Source: Morella rubra (Eukaryota; Streptophyta; Magnoliopsida; Fagales; Myricaceae). From it: 64,000 nucleotides of DNA. Each line of letters starts with the position of its first letter. The first letter of the stretch is position 1. The stretch covers positions 19,293,279 to 19,357,278 of the forward strand of contig CM025852.1 in the NCBI GenBank assembly GCA_003952965.2. The letters are read 5' to 3'. This document shows positions 63,101 through 64,000 of the stretch, in pieces. The notes beneath the pieces were generated by a model that saw only the letters and a program-made list of their open reading frames with translations, was not told the DNA's origin and did not search any database. Position numbers and translations under genes: made by a program.

Positions 63101-64000
63101 TATAGTACGTAGGGTGTGGACTACAAGATTATGGGGTCATCATGTTTACCTCACTCGTTTGGGCCCTATTGGATATCTGTACGTGGGCTGGCTGCACCCA
63201 ATAAAATTTGGTTTGGTCTGGTCTGATTCTCTTTAGTAGTTTGTCATTGGCTGTTGCCTAACTCATCACGGTTAAAGATTCATTAAACTTAAAACACCTT
63301 AACGTGTAGGGAAGTAACCTTAATTTGATAGGAATTCTTAGACCCCATAAATATGACTGTGATAACAAACCAAAAGAAAAAAGGTTGAGGTGGAGTAGGG
63401 CAAATATTTATAGTGTTTGGTTAAAGTCTAACTGCTCATAAAGAATAAAGGAAATGAGAAAGGGTAATGCTACCTACTTCTGACCGGCCAAAAAAAAAAG
63501 AAACAACGGCGTACTGGAAATGGCTCCACAGGACCATGAAAAAGAGAGGCTTTTTAGACTCCACGCCTCGAGGGAATGGGAGTTTTTGGGTTAGTGAAGG
63601 GATTGGGTTTGATCACAATTAATAGTACTCCAAACTGACCAAACAGAACCAGACCAGAAAAAGCAACTGCACGTCGAACTTCTTTCATGACAGTATTAAT
63701 GTAGTGACACTGGAATGAGGTGAGCTAGCATAGAGAATAAAAAACCTTGACATTATAAGTCTAACAATTCAAATGGTGGCTCATATTCGGAGGTGCTTGG
63801 TTGATTCTTGTGAATAAGAAATTGGGAGGCTAGGAGGTGTAATGAACATAGCTTAAATCTTTTACTAGAGTGGCCTGTTAAGATATGGAGCAGAGTTAGG
63901 CATAGCTAAATTCAAAAATGGTGGCTCATATTCGGAGGTGCTTGGTTGATTCTTGTGAATGGAAGATAGCCTTAGGAGGTGTAATAACATACCGTACAAT
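60181..64000. other. Right-hand intergenic region
   Basis: No gene was recognised. 60725-60890 has phrases like the core of the MITEs in SOS1 (GATAATTTAAGTAAATTTTTT, AGATGATTTAATGATAAAGAGG). 61480-61700 has near-coding composition and a CACGTG motif at about 61653, but no domain could be read on either strand. A21 with GA repeats lies near 62223-62258. 62300-62650 is GC-richer with open frames on the minus strand that I could not identify. Confidence 0.3.
63771..63960 (+). repeat. 45-bp direct repeat, 145-bp period
   Basis: 63771-63815 and 63916-63960 are identical over 45 bases (start AAATGGTGGCTCATATTCGG). The sequence following each copy is also related (TAGGAGGTGTAAT), so this is a decayed tandem duplication near the window edge. 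Confidence 0.85.

Noticed and set aside
1..64000. CRISPR array, prokaryotic operon or defence system
   Set aside because: No direct-repeat/spacer array or bacterial-type gene cluster exists; introns, plant retroelements and SOS1 show plant nuclear DNA.

Overview
This window is nuclear DNA from a flowering plant, most likely a dicot and possibly woody. It is AT-rich and has spliceosomal GT-AG introns, plant LTR retrotransposons, TRIM/LINE/MITE insertions and a full plant SOS1 gene. There is no sign of an operon, plasmid, phage or CRISPR system. Two genes are well supported, both on the minus strand: SOS1 (NHX7), the plasma-membrane Na+/H+ antiporter of salt tolerance (42463 down to 15172), and an acidic low-complexity plant-specific protein of 758 aa (59692 down to 57416).

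Layout from left to right. Positions 1-4200 are gene-poor, with an LTR-retrotransposon remnant near 2230-3600. A small foldback lies at 4208-4345. A gag-only Ty1/copia-type element with two LTRs occupies 4598-9352, and a second truncated copy lies inverted at about 9890-11205. GC-rich repeat remnants and a 101-base gap follow up to 12763, then unassigned sequence to 15171. SOS1 fills 15172-42463. I could reconstruct all 23 coding exons with consistent phases and 22 GT-AG introns, giving an uninterrupted 1132-aa protein. Its introns carry a pile of transposons: two LINE 3' ends, a 278-bp mini LTR retrotransposon with a perfect target duplication, a hAT-like element and two related MITEs.

Upstream of the SOS1 promoter, 42.9-45.6 kb and 46.4-52.4 kb are two diverged copies of one segment. 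They differ by private insertions: a tRNA-derived SINE-like block in the near copy, and a CT microsatellite, a long foldback and other sequence in the far copy. From 52.4 to 54.7 kb there is a minisatellite and a decayed gene region holding one clear AGO4-type PIWI exon, broken off at a 1000-N gap. The 758-aa gene follows, then promoter-like and unassigned sequence to the end. Apart from the annotated genes, most of the window is explained by transposon insertion, decay and local duplication. SOS1 would act with the SOS2/SOS3 kinase-calcium sensor pair, which are not in this window.
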